The notes beneath the pieces were generated by a model. That model had not been told where the DNA came from, searched no databases, and was given only the letters and a program-made list of their open reading frames with translations. DNA of 64,000 bases, from NCBI GenBank assembly GCA_029776225.1, contig JAKOTR010000097.1, positions 35,359-99,358 on the forward strand, written 5' to 3'. Source of the DNA: Acidobacteriota bacterium. Lineage in GTDB: Bacteria > Acidobacteriota > Terriglobia > Bryobacterales > Bryobacteraceae. Positions 7,310 through 17,129 of the stretch are shown here, piece by piece (the stretch's first letter is position 1; every line of letters begins with the position of its first letter). The position numbers and the translations under genes are program-made.

Positions 7310-10300
7310 ATGGTTTCATGCAGAGTGTTCCGGCTAGCGGCACTGATTGGCCTGTTCGCTCTGATTGCGACGGCGCAAACCGGTAGCGGTGTTATTCAAG
7401 GCGTGGTGAGGGACACCACCTCCGCCGTCGTCGCTGGAGCGAATGTGTCGATCGTCCACGCCGACACGAACAGAAAATACACGACGACGACTAACGAAGT
7501 CGGCTTTTTCTCCTTTCCGCCGACTCAACCCGGTTCCTATGAAGTCACGGTGACCGCGCCAGGCATGCAGACCTGGGTGGGCAAACTCCTCCTGGTAGTT
7601 GGCCAGACGGCGGAGATCAGCCCGGTTTTGCGAGTGGGAACGGTTACCACCGAGATCACCGTGGAGGGCGGAATTACTCCGCTGGTGACGACAACGGATG
7701 CGACCATTTCGAGAAACCTGGAACGGACCCGCATCGAGCAACTGCCGCTCAACGGGCGCAACATCGCGTCCCTGGTACTGATCAGCACTCCCGGGTTGTT
7801 TGGCGGCCAGGACGGCGCCATGAACCCAATCGTGAACGGCATTCGCGACGGCGTGGAATTGTACCAGGACGGCGCTATTATCAAGAACCGCGATACGGGT
7901 AACTTCGCCGGGCGGCTTCCCGGACTGGATAGCGTTGAAGAACTGCGCGTGGAAACCAGTCTTTCCTCGGCCAAATTTGACCGCCCCGGCTCCGTGATTC
8001 TCTCTACGAAAAGCGGAGGCAATCGAGTTCACGGAACGCTCTTCGAAACGCTCCGCAACAGCGCCATCGGCGTTGCCCGGCGCCGCCAGGACTACTATGA
8101 CAAGCCGCCCCACTACGTGCGAAACGAATTCGGCGGATCGATCGGCGGCCCCGTGTACATTCCAAAAATTTACGACGGCAGAAATCGCACGTTCTTCTTC
8201 ACCTCGCTGGAGTTCCAGCGGATCGCCAGCTCTTCTACGACCCAGACCACCATGCCGACGATGGCCATGCGCCAGGGCGACTTCAGCGGCCTGGTGGACA
8301 ACCTCAACCGGTACTACGCGATTTACGATCCCTTCACCACCGGCGCCGGTCCGACCTGGGAGCGGACGCCTTTTCCGGGAAACCAGATTCCGGCCAGCCG
8401 GCAAAGTCCTATCGCCAAGTATGCGTACAGCATCATGCCCGAGCCGACTAACAACGCCAATCCCTTAGTCACAAACAACTACTTCGGATTGGGTTTTTCC
8501 AACACCAGGGATTGGATGTGGACAACCCGCATCGACCAGCGGCTTAGCGACAACGATCAGATATTTTTCAGAGTCTCCTACAACTTCAACGAGGTGATGT
8601 ACTCGAACGGCGTGCCATCGCTCGACAGGTTGCTCAACATCGTGTACGGAACCCACGACACGCCCAGCGGCGTCGCAACGTACACGCGGACTTTCTCGCC
8701 CACGTTTATCGGGCAGACGATGGTGTCGTTCTCGCGCGAGGACAAGTTCGTTGGGTCGCCGGCTACTCCGACCGGGCAGCCCATGGCCGACATACTGCAA
8801 ATGCCCAACCCTCGCAACGATCCCATGGTTGTTTACCATTCGTACAGTTCCGGGTTCGGGCTGAACTTCTCGCAGCAGCAGATGCGCCAGAACTTTACCA
8901 ACATTCTCGTGATCCAGCAGGATTTCACCAAGCAGCACGGCAGGCACGAGATCCAGTTCGGAGGCAAGCTGCGGCATGAGTATCTGAAAGTAGCGATCGA
9001 CAGTTCTACGTCCGGCTCATGGTACAGCAACCAATTCACGGCGCTTTTCGACCCGTTGAGCGGATCGGCTTACGGCTCCGTGCCGCAGACCGGCCATAAC
9101 GCGGCCAGTTTTCACATTGGCGCAGTTTCTCAGTACCAGCTCACGGTGAAGCGTCCTCCTTATAATCTGCGCGAGTACGCATACGCCGGCTACATTCAGG
9201 ACAACTGGAAGGTAACTCCCCAGTTGACGATCAACCTGGGGCTGCGCTACGAGAACCAGCCTGCGATGTTTGAGAAGGATTACTTCATGGTGTCGTTCAA
9301 CAAGAACACCGGCAGGCTGGTGCTGGGGCGCTCACTTGAGGACATGTACAAGCACAAGCAGACCACCCCGGAAGCGATCGAACAGTTCCAGGCGATTGGC
9401 GTGGAATTCGAGCCGCGGGACGTCTTGGGTCTGCCGAAGGCCCTCGTGTACGGCAATCCATGGATTTTCGCTCCCAGGGTCGGGCTTGCATACCGGTTCG
9501 GCGACAGCTCGAAACCGTTCGTGCTCCGCGGAGGCTACGGCATCTACAATTCGCAGGTGGCCCTGCGGGTTTGGGACAACACTCAGGGCAGCCTGGTGCC
9601 CTTCGGCTACCCGATCCAGTATCAGGTGAACGACCAGAGCCTGGTTGGCGACGGGTTGCCGAATTATGCGCTGCGTTCGGCTCCCGAGTTCGTGGCCGGA
9701 GTCAATTCTCGCGAGGCTCTCGACAATCCGCGTTTCGTTCAGATTTCCCGCGGGATCGGCATCGAATACACGGATCCGGACCAGCCGCCCAGCATGGCCC
9801 ACGAGTGGAACATATCCTTAGGGAAGGAACTGTTTGCCGGCATTGTGGCCACGGCCAGCTACGTCGGCACCCACGGTCTGAACCTTCCCCAAAAGTACAA
9901 CTTCAACCGGGCGCCGAACGACTTTGTCTGGTACATGCGAACGGGCCTGCGAAAGCCGACGGGAACGTATGCTTCGGTTGGAATGAACCCGTATAACAAC
10001 ACGACTTATGGAAGCATTACCAGCTTCCAGAGGACGGGTTACTCGAACAGCAACGCGTTTCAACTTGAAGTACAGCGCAGGTTCTCCGACGGCTACGGCT
10101 TCCAGTTCTTCTACCAGATGACCAATGCATTCACTAACTCCACCTTTGTAGGGAACGGAGGCGGGCCGACGATCTTCCCGGCGACCACCTACCTGCCGGG
10201 CGTGGTTCCCGAGGATTTCGACTCCTTGAACCGGTTCCTCTATTACACGAGAGATACCGCGATCCCCCACCACCAGCTGCGCTGGAATTGGGTTGTGGAT

Positions 10301-10993
10301 CTTCCGTTCGGGCGCAACAAGCTGCTGGGCCGCAATGCGGGAAGGTTCCTGAACGCATTGATCGGCGGCTGGCAGCTCGCCGGTCTGGGGTCCTACAGCA
10401 GCCGGTACTGGTCTCTGCCCACGAGCAACTGGGGCTACCACGGGAACGTGGAAGTCTACGGGACGAAGTATAAGATCGAGGATTGCTCGGGGAACACGTG
10501 CATCCCAGGCTATCTCTATTGGAACGGGTACATCTCGCCGCCGCTCATCAACAGGAGGGACGAGAATGGCCGCTGCACCGGAATCTGCGGGATACCGGAG
10601 CACTATAAGCCTTCCAACCTTCCGTTGATTCCCTATGGCATGACGGAGCTGCCGCCCAATGCGCCTGAGGGCACCAACATTACCCAGTACTGGGACTCCA
10701 ACAACGTCTGGATACGGTTGAAGGACAACTCTGTGGTGCGGACCGCCTACGACACGAACTACCACCCGTGGCGAAACCAGTACTTCGCCGGGCCGTGGAC
10801 GTTCGGGCTTGACGCCTCGCTGTTCAAGACCGTTGTGCTGACTGAGAGCGTGAACCTGCGGTTTAATGCCGACTTCTTCAACGTGCTGAACAACCCGGGT
10901 CTCCGCTTGCCTGGCGGCAACGGCATTCTGAGCCTGCAGAACTCCAACAACTCACCGCGCATGCTCCAGCTCACGGCGAGGCTGACCTGGTAG
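7310..10993 (+). CDS. Oar-like TonB-dependent receptor with carboxypeptidase-regulatory-like domain
   Basis: 1227 aa outer-membrane protein. Residues 1-22 are a signal peptide ending ATAQ. Residues 25-110 are a CarboxypepD_reg-like beta sandwich (GVIQGVVRDTTSAVVAGANV ... GFFSFPPTQPGSYEVTV). The plug follows (RIEQLPLNGRNIASL, VNGIRDGVELYQDGA), then a long beta-barrel ending in an aromatic residue (QLTARLTW). The architecture is the Oar/TonB-receptor type abundant in Acidobacteriota and used for uptake of oligosaccharides or other large nutrients. The start is supported by a GGGGG stretch 8 bases before the ATG. It heads a glycan-use locus on the same strand. The ligand is not known; the neighbouring GH9 and GH29-like genes suggest a plant or fungal glycan. 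Confidence 0.88.
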   Translation: MVSCRVFRLAALIGLFALIATAQTGSGVIQGVVRDTTSAVVAGANVSIVHADTNRKYTTTTNEVGFFSFPPTQPGSYEVTVTAPGMQTWVGKLLLVVGQTAEISPVLRVGTVTTEITVEGGITPLVTTTDATISRNLERTRIEQLPLNGRNIASLVLISTPGLFGGQDGAMNPIVNGIRDGVELYQDGAIIKNRDTGNFAGRLPGLDSVEELRVETSLSSAKFDRPGSVILSTKSGGNRVHGTLFETLRNSAIGVARRRQDYYDKPPHYVRNEFGGSIGGPVYIPKIYDGRNRTFFFTSLEFQRIASSSTTQTTMPTMAMRQGDFSGLVDNLNRYYAIYDPFTTGAGPTWERTPFPGNQIPASRQSPIAKYAYSIMPEPTNNANPLVTNNYFGLGFSNTRDWMWTTRIDQRLSDNDQIFFRVSYNFNEVMYSNGVPSLDRLLNIVYGTHDTPSGVATYTRTFSPTFIGQTMVSFSREDKFVGSPATPTGQPMADILQMPNPRNDPMVVYHSYSSGFGLNFSQQQMRQNFTNILVIQQDFTKQHGRHEIQFGGKLRHEYLKVAIDSSTSGSWYSNQFTALFDPLSGSAYGSVPQTGHNAASFHIGAVSQYQLTVKRPPYNLREYAYAGYIQDNWKVTPQLTINLGLRYENQPAMFEKDYFMVSFNKNTGRLVLGRSLEDMYKHKQTTPEAIEQFQAIGVEFEPRDVLGLPKALVYGNPWIFAPRVGLAYRFGDSSKPFVLRGGYGIYNSQVALRVWDNTQGSLVPFGYPIQYQVNDQSLVGDGLPNYALRSAPEFVAGVNSREALDNPRFVQISRGIGIEYTDPDQPPSMAHEWNISLGKELFAGIVATASYVGTHGLNLPQKYNFNRAPNDFVWYMRTGLRKPTGTYASVGMNPYNNTTYGSITSFQRTGYSNSNAFQLEVQRRFSDGYGFQFFYQMTNAFTNSTFVGNGGGPTIFPATTYLPGVVPEDFDSLNRFLYYTRDTAIPHHQLRWNWVVDLPFGRNKLLGRNAGRFLNALIGGWQLAGLGSYSSRYWSLPTSNWGYHGNVEVYGTKYKIEDCSGNTCIPGYLYWNGYISPPLINRRDENGRCTGICGIPEHYKPSNLPLIPYGMTELPPNAPEGTNITQYWDSNNVWIRLKDNSVVRTAYDTNYHPWRNQYFAGPWTFGLDASLFKTVVLTESVNLRFNADFFNVLNNPGLRLPGGNGILSLQNSNNSPRMLQLTARLTW

Positions 10994-11142
10994 TACTCTG
11001 ACAGGGCGGGACCACCCGCGGTGCATTTCACGGCCCGGGTGGAACGGCCGTTTCCGTGGCCGGGACGGAAATCCCGGCCACGGAGCAGGCACCGGCGCCT
11101 TTCCTGGAGCCGGTTGCAGGTCAATCTGATCTGCCGAGGAGC

Positions 11143-12159
11143 ATGGACGTGGACAGACGAAAATTCATCACGAACTCAGCGATTGCCCTGGGCGCTTTGA
11201 ACTCCGCCGAAGTTGCGGAATCCGCCTTGCAGGGCGGGGCGGCGCAGGGCAGCATTGGGCGGCCGGTTCGAGCCGTGAGCATCGGTTTTAGGCCCGGCCC
11301 GTCGTTGGAACAAATCGCGGCGCTAGTGGACCAGGAGGGAGCGCGTGGCGCCGACCTCATCGCCCTACCAGAAACTTTCCGGGGCCAGAATGAACAGAGC
11401 CTGGAAACGCTGGACGGGCCGACAATCAAAGCGCTAGCCCCGCTGGCGGAGAAACACCGGACCTACATCGTCGCTCCGATCGACCGGAAAGACGGCGAGC
11501 GGCGGCTGAACTCCGCGGTGGTTTTGGACCGCCGCGGGCGTATCGCAGGCGTTTACGACAAGCTGTATCCGTTTTGGGTCGAAGAGTTCCGAAGGAAGCC
11601 CCCCGTCAGCCCGGGTCAGCAAGTCACGGTGATTTCCACCGATTTCGGCCGCCTGGGGCTTGCCATCTGCTTCGACGTGAATTGGGCGCCTCTCTGGCAG
11701 AGGCTCTCGGATTTCGGGGCGGAACTGGTCGTCTGGCCGAGCGCATATTCGGCGGGAAAAACGCTTCAGGCGCGGGCGATCGATTTCAGTTACTACATCA
11801 TGAGCGCGACGTGGGTCCCCGATTGCCTGATCTTCGACATCGACGGCGAGCAGCTCGTCTATGAAAAGGGCAACTCGGGAGACTTCAATATAACCCGCTT
11901 TACGTTTGATCTGGACCGCTGCATCTTCCATCAGGACCTCAACCTGCCCGGCAGACTAGCGAAATTGCTCAAAGAGCGCGGCGACGACGTGGAGCGGGAG
12001 AAATGGCTGCCGATGGAAGGGTTGTTTGTGCTCAAGGCCAGGCGCCCAGGAGTCAGTGCGCGCGCGCTGGCACGGCAGTACGGCCTGGAGGAGCGCCGGC
12101 CATATTTGAACCGGAGCCGCAGCGAAGTGGACAAAGCGCGGGGCTGGCAGTTCACTTAA
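11143..12159 (+). CDS. Tat-exported carbon-nitrogen hydrolase (nitrilase superfamily)
   Basis: 338 aa. The start is the ATG at 11143 with GAGGA 3 bases upstream; the frame is open further upstream but the Tat-type N-terminus (MDVDRRKFITNSAIALGAL) fixes the start. The nitrilase triad is present: Glu in LPETF, Lys in DKLYPFW and Cys in LAICFDVN. These enzymes hydrolyse C-N bonds of amides or nitriles. Export by Tat is shared with the fucosidase downstream, so both act in the periplasm. It could be an amidase acting on N-acylated sugars; the substrate is not visible in sequence. Confidence 0.82.
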   Translation: MDVDRRKFITNSAIALGALNSAEVAESALQGGAAQGSIGRPVRAVSIGFRPGPSLEQIAALVDQEGARGADLIALPETFRGQNEQSLETLDGPTIKALAPLAEKHRTYIVAPIDRKDGERRLNSAVVLDRRGRIAGVYDKLYPFWVEEFRRKPPVSPGQQVTVISTDFGRLGLAICFDVNWAPLWQRLSDFGAELVVWPSAYSAGKTLQARAIDFSYYIMSATWVPDCLIFDIDGEQLVYEKGNSGDFNITRFTFDLDRCIFHQDLNLPGRLAKLLKERGDDVEREKWLPMEGLFVLKARRPGVSARALARQYGLEERRPYLNRSRSEVDKARGWQFT

Positions 12160-12218
12160 GTGTGATCGTCCCCGGCGCTGCCGGATATTCCGCACGGGCC
12201 GCTCGTGAGGGAGATTTC

Positions 12219-14774
12219 GTGGTGAGGAGATTCACAGACCTGGTTGTCTTATTCACCCTGCTGATCTGTTCGAGCGCCTTGCTGCAGGGCGCCTCAGAGC
12301 GCATCGTGCTCGCCGAGAAAGAGTATTTCGAAGGGCCTGGATTTGTCTTCCTCATGTACCACAACAACTACTCGGGCATGCAGGGAGGGCTCCAGATGAT
12401 GCAATACGGCGAGCGGCTGCTCGATTCGGGGGGCTTGCAGATCGTTGGGAGAGACTCCAATGTCCGGGTTGGGGCCCAAGTTCTGCGCCGTGTGGTGGAT
12501 CGCGAGCGGTCGACCGCGACGATCTTCGGAGAAGTCACGGGCCTGGGAGTGGGTTACCAGCTGATTTGTCGCACGGACGGCAAGCACATGTTCGTCACGA
12601 CCCGGTTTGACCGGCCGCTGGATTGGAGCAAGGTGCGCCGTGCGGCTTTCCGCATATTCCTGTACCCTCCGGCCTATTTCCACAAGTCCTTCCAGGGCGA
12701 CTCGATGGCGGGGGTTTTCCCGCGGCAGTACAGGGGGCAGCCGCTGCTTCTGGAGTCGAAAGGCATTCTGAAATTCGCTCAGGAGGATCCGCAGCGGAGT
12801 GTCACGTTGGTGCGGCACGGCGGCGGCATGCTACAGCTCGCGGATGAGCGTGGCAGCCACCCGACGGCATGGTTCTCGGTGACTGCGCCTCTGGAGCCGG
12901 GCTCGAGCGAAACCGAGATCAACATAGAAATCAGGCCCTCGATCGATCCTAAGTGGCGCCGGCCCCCGGTCATCGGCGTCTCCCAGGTGGGATATCATCC
13001 GCGGCAACCAAAGCGCGCCGTGCTGGAACTCGACCCGCGAGTCGAGGCGACGGGAAAAGTAAGTCTTTATAAGTTAAGCGCCGATGGGGAAAAGCAACTT
13101 GTTAAGGCTGATGCCCCAAAGCTTTGGGGACGGTTCCTTTACTATAAATACGCGATTTTCGACTTCACTGACGTCGTAAGTCCCGGTGTGTATCTTCTGG
13201 AGTACCAGGGACAGACGGCCGGCCCATTCCGCATCGACCGCCAGGTATATGACGAAGCGTGGCAGCCGACGCTGACGGTTTTCCTCCCAGTACAGATGTG
13301 CCATGTGGCGGTCCGCGAGCGCAACAGGTTCTGGCACGGGGCGTGTCACCTGGACGACGCGCTGCAAGCGCCCGCGGGCCGCAGGCACTTCGACAGCTAC
13401 CAGCAGGGCGAAAGGGAAACGCGATTCGCGGATTACGAACACATACCCGGGCTGAACTGGGGCGGGTGGCACGATGCCGGAGACTACGATCTGCCCGCGG
13501 GAAGCATCACTAACACCACGCTGGCGCTGGCGCTGGCCCAGGAGGAATTCAAGCCGGGCCTCGACCGCACAACCGTGCGGCGCGAAACGCGCGAGGTGCT
13601 GCTCCATGTGCCCGACGGCGAAGAAGACCTGCTGCAACAGATAGAGTACGGGGTGGAAGGCCTGCTGGCCTCATTCCGGGTAGCGGGGCATATTTTCCCC
13701 GGCATCATCGAAAGCACGCGCGCGCAATACGACGTCACCGGCGATCCGATGAACGTCACCGACAACCGGGTTTACGACAGCAGCCTCAAGCCCGGCGAGG
13801 TGAGGGGAGAGCGCTCCGGAACGCCCGACGACAGGTGGGCGTTCACTAACCGGAACACCGGACTGCAATACCGGGTGGCGCAGACCCTTGCCGTCGCCAG
13901 CCGCGTGCTGCGGCCCAAGAAGCCGGCGCTGGCCGAGGAGTGTCTGGCAGCCGCGCGCAAACTCTGGGAGTTCGAGCAAACCCATCCGCCGCAGTATGCG
14001 CCGAACGCCTACGTGGGCCGGGGCGGGAGCTTTCCCGGAGACGAGATTGCCGCCACCGCCGAGTTGTGGCTCACGACCAACGATGCGGTGTATGAAAAGC
14101 GCCTCTATGAGTTGCTCCCCCGGATAAAGTCCGCGCCCGCGGAGCAGGTCGGAGGCGGTCCGGGGTGGACGCTGGCGCGCCTGCTGCCGCGGATTTCGGA
14201 TCCGGAATTTCGCGGTTTGATACTGGACATCGCCAGGAAATGGAGGGAGGCCACTGCTCGCCGGGAAGCCTCCAATCCTTACGGCGTGCGCTTCCCTTTG
14301 TCGGTTCTGAATGCGTCCTGGAAACTGGATTCGCCCAAGGACCTCAACGGATCCGCAATGATGGGCTACAGCTGGAACCTCCAGAGCGACGCCATGCGCG
14401 ATTACTTCTATCACAAGCACCTGCCTGAGATTTTCGACGAGAACACCGTGCTGAACGTGGTGAACTTCGTGCTTGGTTGTCATCCGGCTTCCAATATGAG
14501 CTATGTCTCCGGAGTGGGAACAAAGTCGCCGCTGGCCGCCTACGGATTCAACCGCGACGACTGGTCATATATTCCGGGGGGAGTGATTCCAGGCGCTTCT
14601 TTTGTCCGCCCGGAGTTCATGGAGCTGAAAGAGTTTCCTTATCACTTCAATCAAACGGAATACGTAATACATGGCGCTGGAACTTACATATTCAATGTGC
14701 TTGCAGCGCAGTGGATACTCGAGCGCGGGCCTCAACAAGCCGGCGCCGGCAACTCAAGAACGAGGACAAGATGA
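12219..14774 (+). CDS. Glycoside hydrolase family 9 enzyme
   Basis: 851 aa from a GTG at 12219, with a GAGGGAGA ribosome-binding site 5 bases upstream and a signal peptide right after (VVLFTLLICSSALLQG). An N-terminal region of about 300 residues includes an Ig-like CelD_N domain (PPVIGVSQVGYHPRQPKRAV). The (alpha/alpha)6 catalytic domain carries the GH9 metal/base motif GGWHDAGDYDLP and a C-terminal NQTEYVIHGAG segment in the place of the catalytic Glu. GH9 enzymes are endo- or exo-glucanases on cellulose, xyloglucan or chitosan-like chains. The first 200 residues after the signal have no clear family. It ends in an ATGA overlap with the SDR gene, indicating translational coupling. Confidence 0.8.
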   Translation: MVRRFTDLVVLFTLLICSSALLQGASERIVLAEKEYFEGPGFVFLMYHNNYSGMQGGLQMMQYGERLLDSGGLQIVGRDSNVRVGAQVLRRVVDRERSTATIFGEVTGLGVGYQLICRTDGKHMFVTTRFDRPLDWSKVRRAAFRIFLYPPAYFHKSFQGDSMAGVFPRQYRGQPLLLESKGILKFAQEDPQRSVTLVRHGGGMLQLADERGSHPTAWFSVTAPLEPGSSETEINIEIRPSIDPKWRRPPVIGVSQVGYHPRQPKRAVLELDPRVEATGKVSLYKLSADGEKQLVKADAPKLWGRFLYYKYAIFDFTDVVSPGVYLLEYQGQTAGPFRIDRQVYDEAWQPTLTVFLPVQMCHVAVRERNRFWHGACHLDDALQAPAGRRHFDSYQQGERETRFADYEHIPGLNWGGWHDAGDYDLPAGSITNTTLALALAQEEFKPGLDRTTVRRETREVLLHVPDGEEDLLQQIEYGVEGLLASFRVAGHIFPGIIESTRAQYDVTGDPMNVTDNRVYDSSLKPGEVRGERSGTPDDRWAFTNRNTGLQYRVAQTLAVASRVLRPKKPALAEECLAAARKLWEFEQTHPPQYAPNAYVGRGGSFPGDEIAATAELWLTTNDAVYEKRLYELLPRIKSAPAEQVGGGPGWTLARLLPRISDPEFRGLILDIARKWREATARREASNPYGVRFPLSVLNASWKLDSPKDLNGSAMMGYSWNLQSDAMRDYFYHKHLPEIFDENTVLNVVNFVLGCHPASNMSYVSGVGTKSPLAAYGFNRDDWSYIPGGVIPGASFVRPEFMELKEFPYHFNQTEYVIHGAGTYIFNVLAAQWILERGPQQAGAGNSRTRTR

Positions 14775-15523
14775 AGCTTGATGGAAGAGTCTGCTTGATT
14801 ACCGGCGGAAGCTGCGGCATTGGCGCAGCGACCGCGCGCGAGTTTGCGCGCCGCGGAGCGGATGTCGCGATCTGTGGCCTTCCCGAGGACGAGGCGCTTG
14901 GCCTGAGCGTGAAAAAGGAGCTCGAAGGTTTTGGCAGCAAAGCGCTGGCTATGACGGCCGACATCGCGAAGCCTGCCGAAGCAGTGCGTTGTGTCGAGAA
15001 AACTGTGGAGGCGTTTGGGAAACTGGATTTTCTCGTCCACTGCGCGGGAGGACCTGCACCGGGCAGCTTGCTGGAGGTGTGCGAGGAGACCTGGTACAAG
15101 GCTTTCGATATTCACGTGCACGCTGTGTTTCACCTGGCCCGGGCCGCCGTGCCGTGGCTGATCAAGCAGGGCGGCGGCGGCATTCTGCTGGTTTCCTCGG
15201 CGGCCGGATATCGGGGATGCCTGGGAGCTATCGCGTATGGGGTGGCGAAGGGGGCGATACCGCAATTTACGCGCGCACTCGCTCGCGAACTGGCGGACTA
15301 CAACATACGCGTGAACTGCGTTGCTCCCGGAGTGATCCGCACGCGGTTTCAGGACTATCTCACTCCCGAACAGGTTCAGAACAACATCCAAAACCGCATT
15401 CCGCTCCACCGCGAGGGGCGGCCGGAGGACGTGGCCGCGGCGCTGGTCGCTCTGGCCGAAAATGATTTCATTACGGGCGCCGAGCTCCCGGTGGACGGGG
15501 GCATGACGATGCGAATGGTCTAG
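14771..15523 (+). CDS. SDR family NAD(P)-dependent oxidoreductase
   Basis: 250 aa. The Rossmann motif TGGSCGIG lies near residue 12, HCAGG near residue 90, catalytic Ser in VSSAAGYRG and YGVAK (YxxxK). The C-terminal PVDGGMTMRMV is typical of 3-oxoacyl-reductase/gluconate-dehydrogenase-like SDRs. It overlaps the GH9 stop by 4 bp (ATGA). In this context it probably oxidises a sugar or sugar acid released by the hydrolases; this is inference from position. Confidence 0.85.
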   Translation: MKLDGRVCLITGGSCGIGAATAREFARRGADVAICGLPEDEALGLSVKKELEGFGSKALAMTADIAKPAEAVRCVEKTVEAFGKLDFLVHCAGGPAPGSLLEVCEETWYKAFDIHVHAVFHLARAAVPWLIKQGGGGILLVSSAAGYRGCLGAIAYGVAKGAIPQFTRALARELADYNIRVNCVAPGVIRTRFQDYLTPEQVQNNIQNRIPLHREGRPEDVAAALVALAENDFITGAELPVDGGMTMRMV

Positions 15524-15547
15524 GCCCGATAGTCGCAGGAGGAGGAA

Positions 15548-17074
15548 ATGGATATAGATCGCCGAACATTTCTGGCCGGAGGTCTGGCGTCGACGCTGTC
15601 GGCCGCCCGCGGCGCGGCACGGCGCCCGCATCAGGGGCTGCCCAAGACCGACAGCCACTACCGGCAAGTGCACACCTATATCGAGGAAGTGCCGGTGCCC
15701 GAATACCGTTGGGCTTCCGAAAAGGCCTACGAAGCTTTTCGCGATATGAAGTACGGCGTGCGATTGCACTGGGGGCTGTACTCGATTAAGGGCGAGCCGA
15801 ACGAGTCCTGGCCGTTCCTCAAAATGTCCTTCGAGGAGCGGCAGCGCTACCAGGAACTGTACAAGACGTGGAATCCGCAAGGTTTCAACGCCGACGAGTG
15901 GATGGATCTTTTCGCGGAAAGCGGAATGAAGATGTTCGCCTTTACCACGAAGCACCACGACGGCTTCTCCATGTTCCACACGCGTACGCGCGTGAAGCGG
16001 CGGACGAACTGGACGGCGCCCGGCGGGCCGCGCATCGAGTCCTGCGACCTGGCTTACAGCATCGCCGAAACGCCGTTCCGCCGGGACGTGGTGAAGGAGC
16101 TTTGCGACGCGGCACGTAAGCGAAACATCAAGATCGACCTCTACTTCTCGCACCCGGACTGGTACGACGCCGACTTCCGGCCTTACGTCTATCATCCCTT
16201 GCAGGTGCCTTCCTCAGACGTCCTCACCCTGGATTTCGCCACCGCCAAGAAGCGGCTTGGTGATCTGATGGTGACCGTTCCCGATCCCACGCCGGAAGAG
16301 GTCGACCGCATGGTTGCACGGCACCGCGCGCAACTTACCGAACTGCTGACGCAGTACGGCAAGATCGACATGCTCTGTCTGGACATGTGGTTTGGCCCGA
16401 AGATATGGCCGCGAATCCGCGAAACTATTTTGCATATAAGAAAGATTCAGCCTGACGTGATGCTGCGCGCGCGGGGCATAGGCAATTACGGGGACTATTA
16501 CACCCCGGAGGGCTTCGTCCCAGGCAAAAAGAGCAACACGGACATGCCCTGGTTTGTGATCTATCCGCTGGGAAGGTCGTTCTCCTACGAATCGGTCGCG
16601 GAGAACCACAAAGGAGCCGGCTGGATTGTGCGCAACCTGGTGGATTCGGTGGCCAAGGGGGGCAACTTCATGGTCGGGATCGGCCCGGACGGCAACGGGC
16701 GGTTCCATCCCACTGCCGTAAGCCAGTTGAAGGAGGCCGGCGCCTGGTTGAAGGTGAACGGCGTTGGCATTTACTCTACCCGGCCCCGTCAAGGGGACCT
16801 GTGGCACGAGGGCGACGACGTGAGGTTTACCAGGACCAAGGACGGGAAAACCATCTACGCATTCGCATTGAAATGGCCCGGCAATAAGCTGTTGCTGCAC
16901 ACCGTCCGCCCGGCGAAAGGCTCCACGATTCGCATGCTGGGAACGTCCGAGCGGCTTAATTGGAAGCTGTCCGAAGCCGGACTGGAAATCGAGCTCCCGG
17001 CCGGCATGGAAGACGAATCGCGGCGCCCCTGCCGTTTTGCGTGGGGATTCGAGATTCACCCGGAGGCCGCCTGA
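15548..17074 (+). CDS. Tat-exported GH29-like alpha-L-fucosidase
   Basis: 508 aa with a strong GGAGGAGG ribosome-binding site and a Tat-type signal (MDIDRRTFLAGGLASTL). The GH29 landmarks are YGVRLHWGLYSI, FTTKHHDGFSMF and DLYFSHPDWY. The nucleophile region reads LCLDMWFG, with Asp at the expected place after the lid strand. These enzymes remove alpha-linked fucose with retention. The general acid position in GH29 is variable and was not assigned. Together with GH9 and the transporter it suggests use of a fucosylated plant glycan such as xyloglucan, which is inference. Confidence 0.8.
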   Translation: MDIDRRTFLAGGLASTLSAARGAARRPHQGLPKTDSHYRQVHTYIEEVPVPEYRWASEKAYEAFRDMKYGVRLHWGLYSIKGEPNESWPFLKMSFEERQRYQELYKTWNPQGFNADEWMDLFAESGMKMFAFTTKHHDGFSMFHTRTRVKRRTNWTAPGGPRIESCDLAYSIAETPFRRDVVKELCDAARKRNIKIDLYFSHPDWYDADFRPYVYHPLQVPSSDVLTLDFATAKKRLGDLMVTVPDPTPEEVDRMVARHRAQLTELLTQYGKIDMLCLDMWFGPKIWPRIRETILHIRKIQPDVMLRARGIGNYGDYYTPEGFVPGKKSNTDMPWFVIYPLGRSFSYESVAENHKGAGWIVRNLVDSVAKGGNFMVGIGPDGNGRFHPTAVSQLKEAGAWLKVNGVGIYSTRPRQGDLWHEGDDVRFTRTKDGKTIYAFALKWPGNKLLLHTVRPAKGSTIRMLGTSERLNWKLSEAGLEIELPAGMEDESRRPCRFAWGFEIHPEAA

Positions 17075-17129
17075 TGCGGCCGCTATCACCAAGCCGTTCG
17101 CCAGAAACTCTAGTCGAGGAACGCGAACC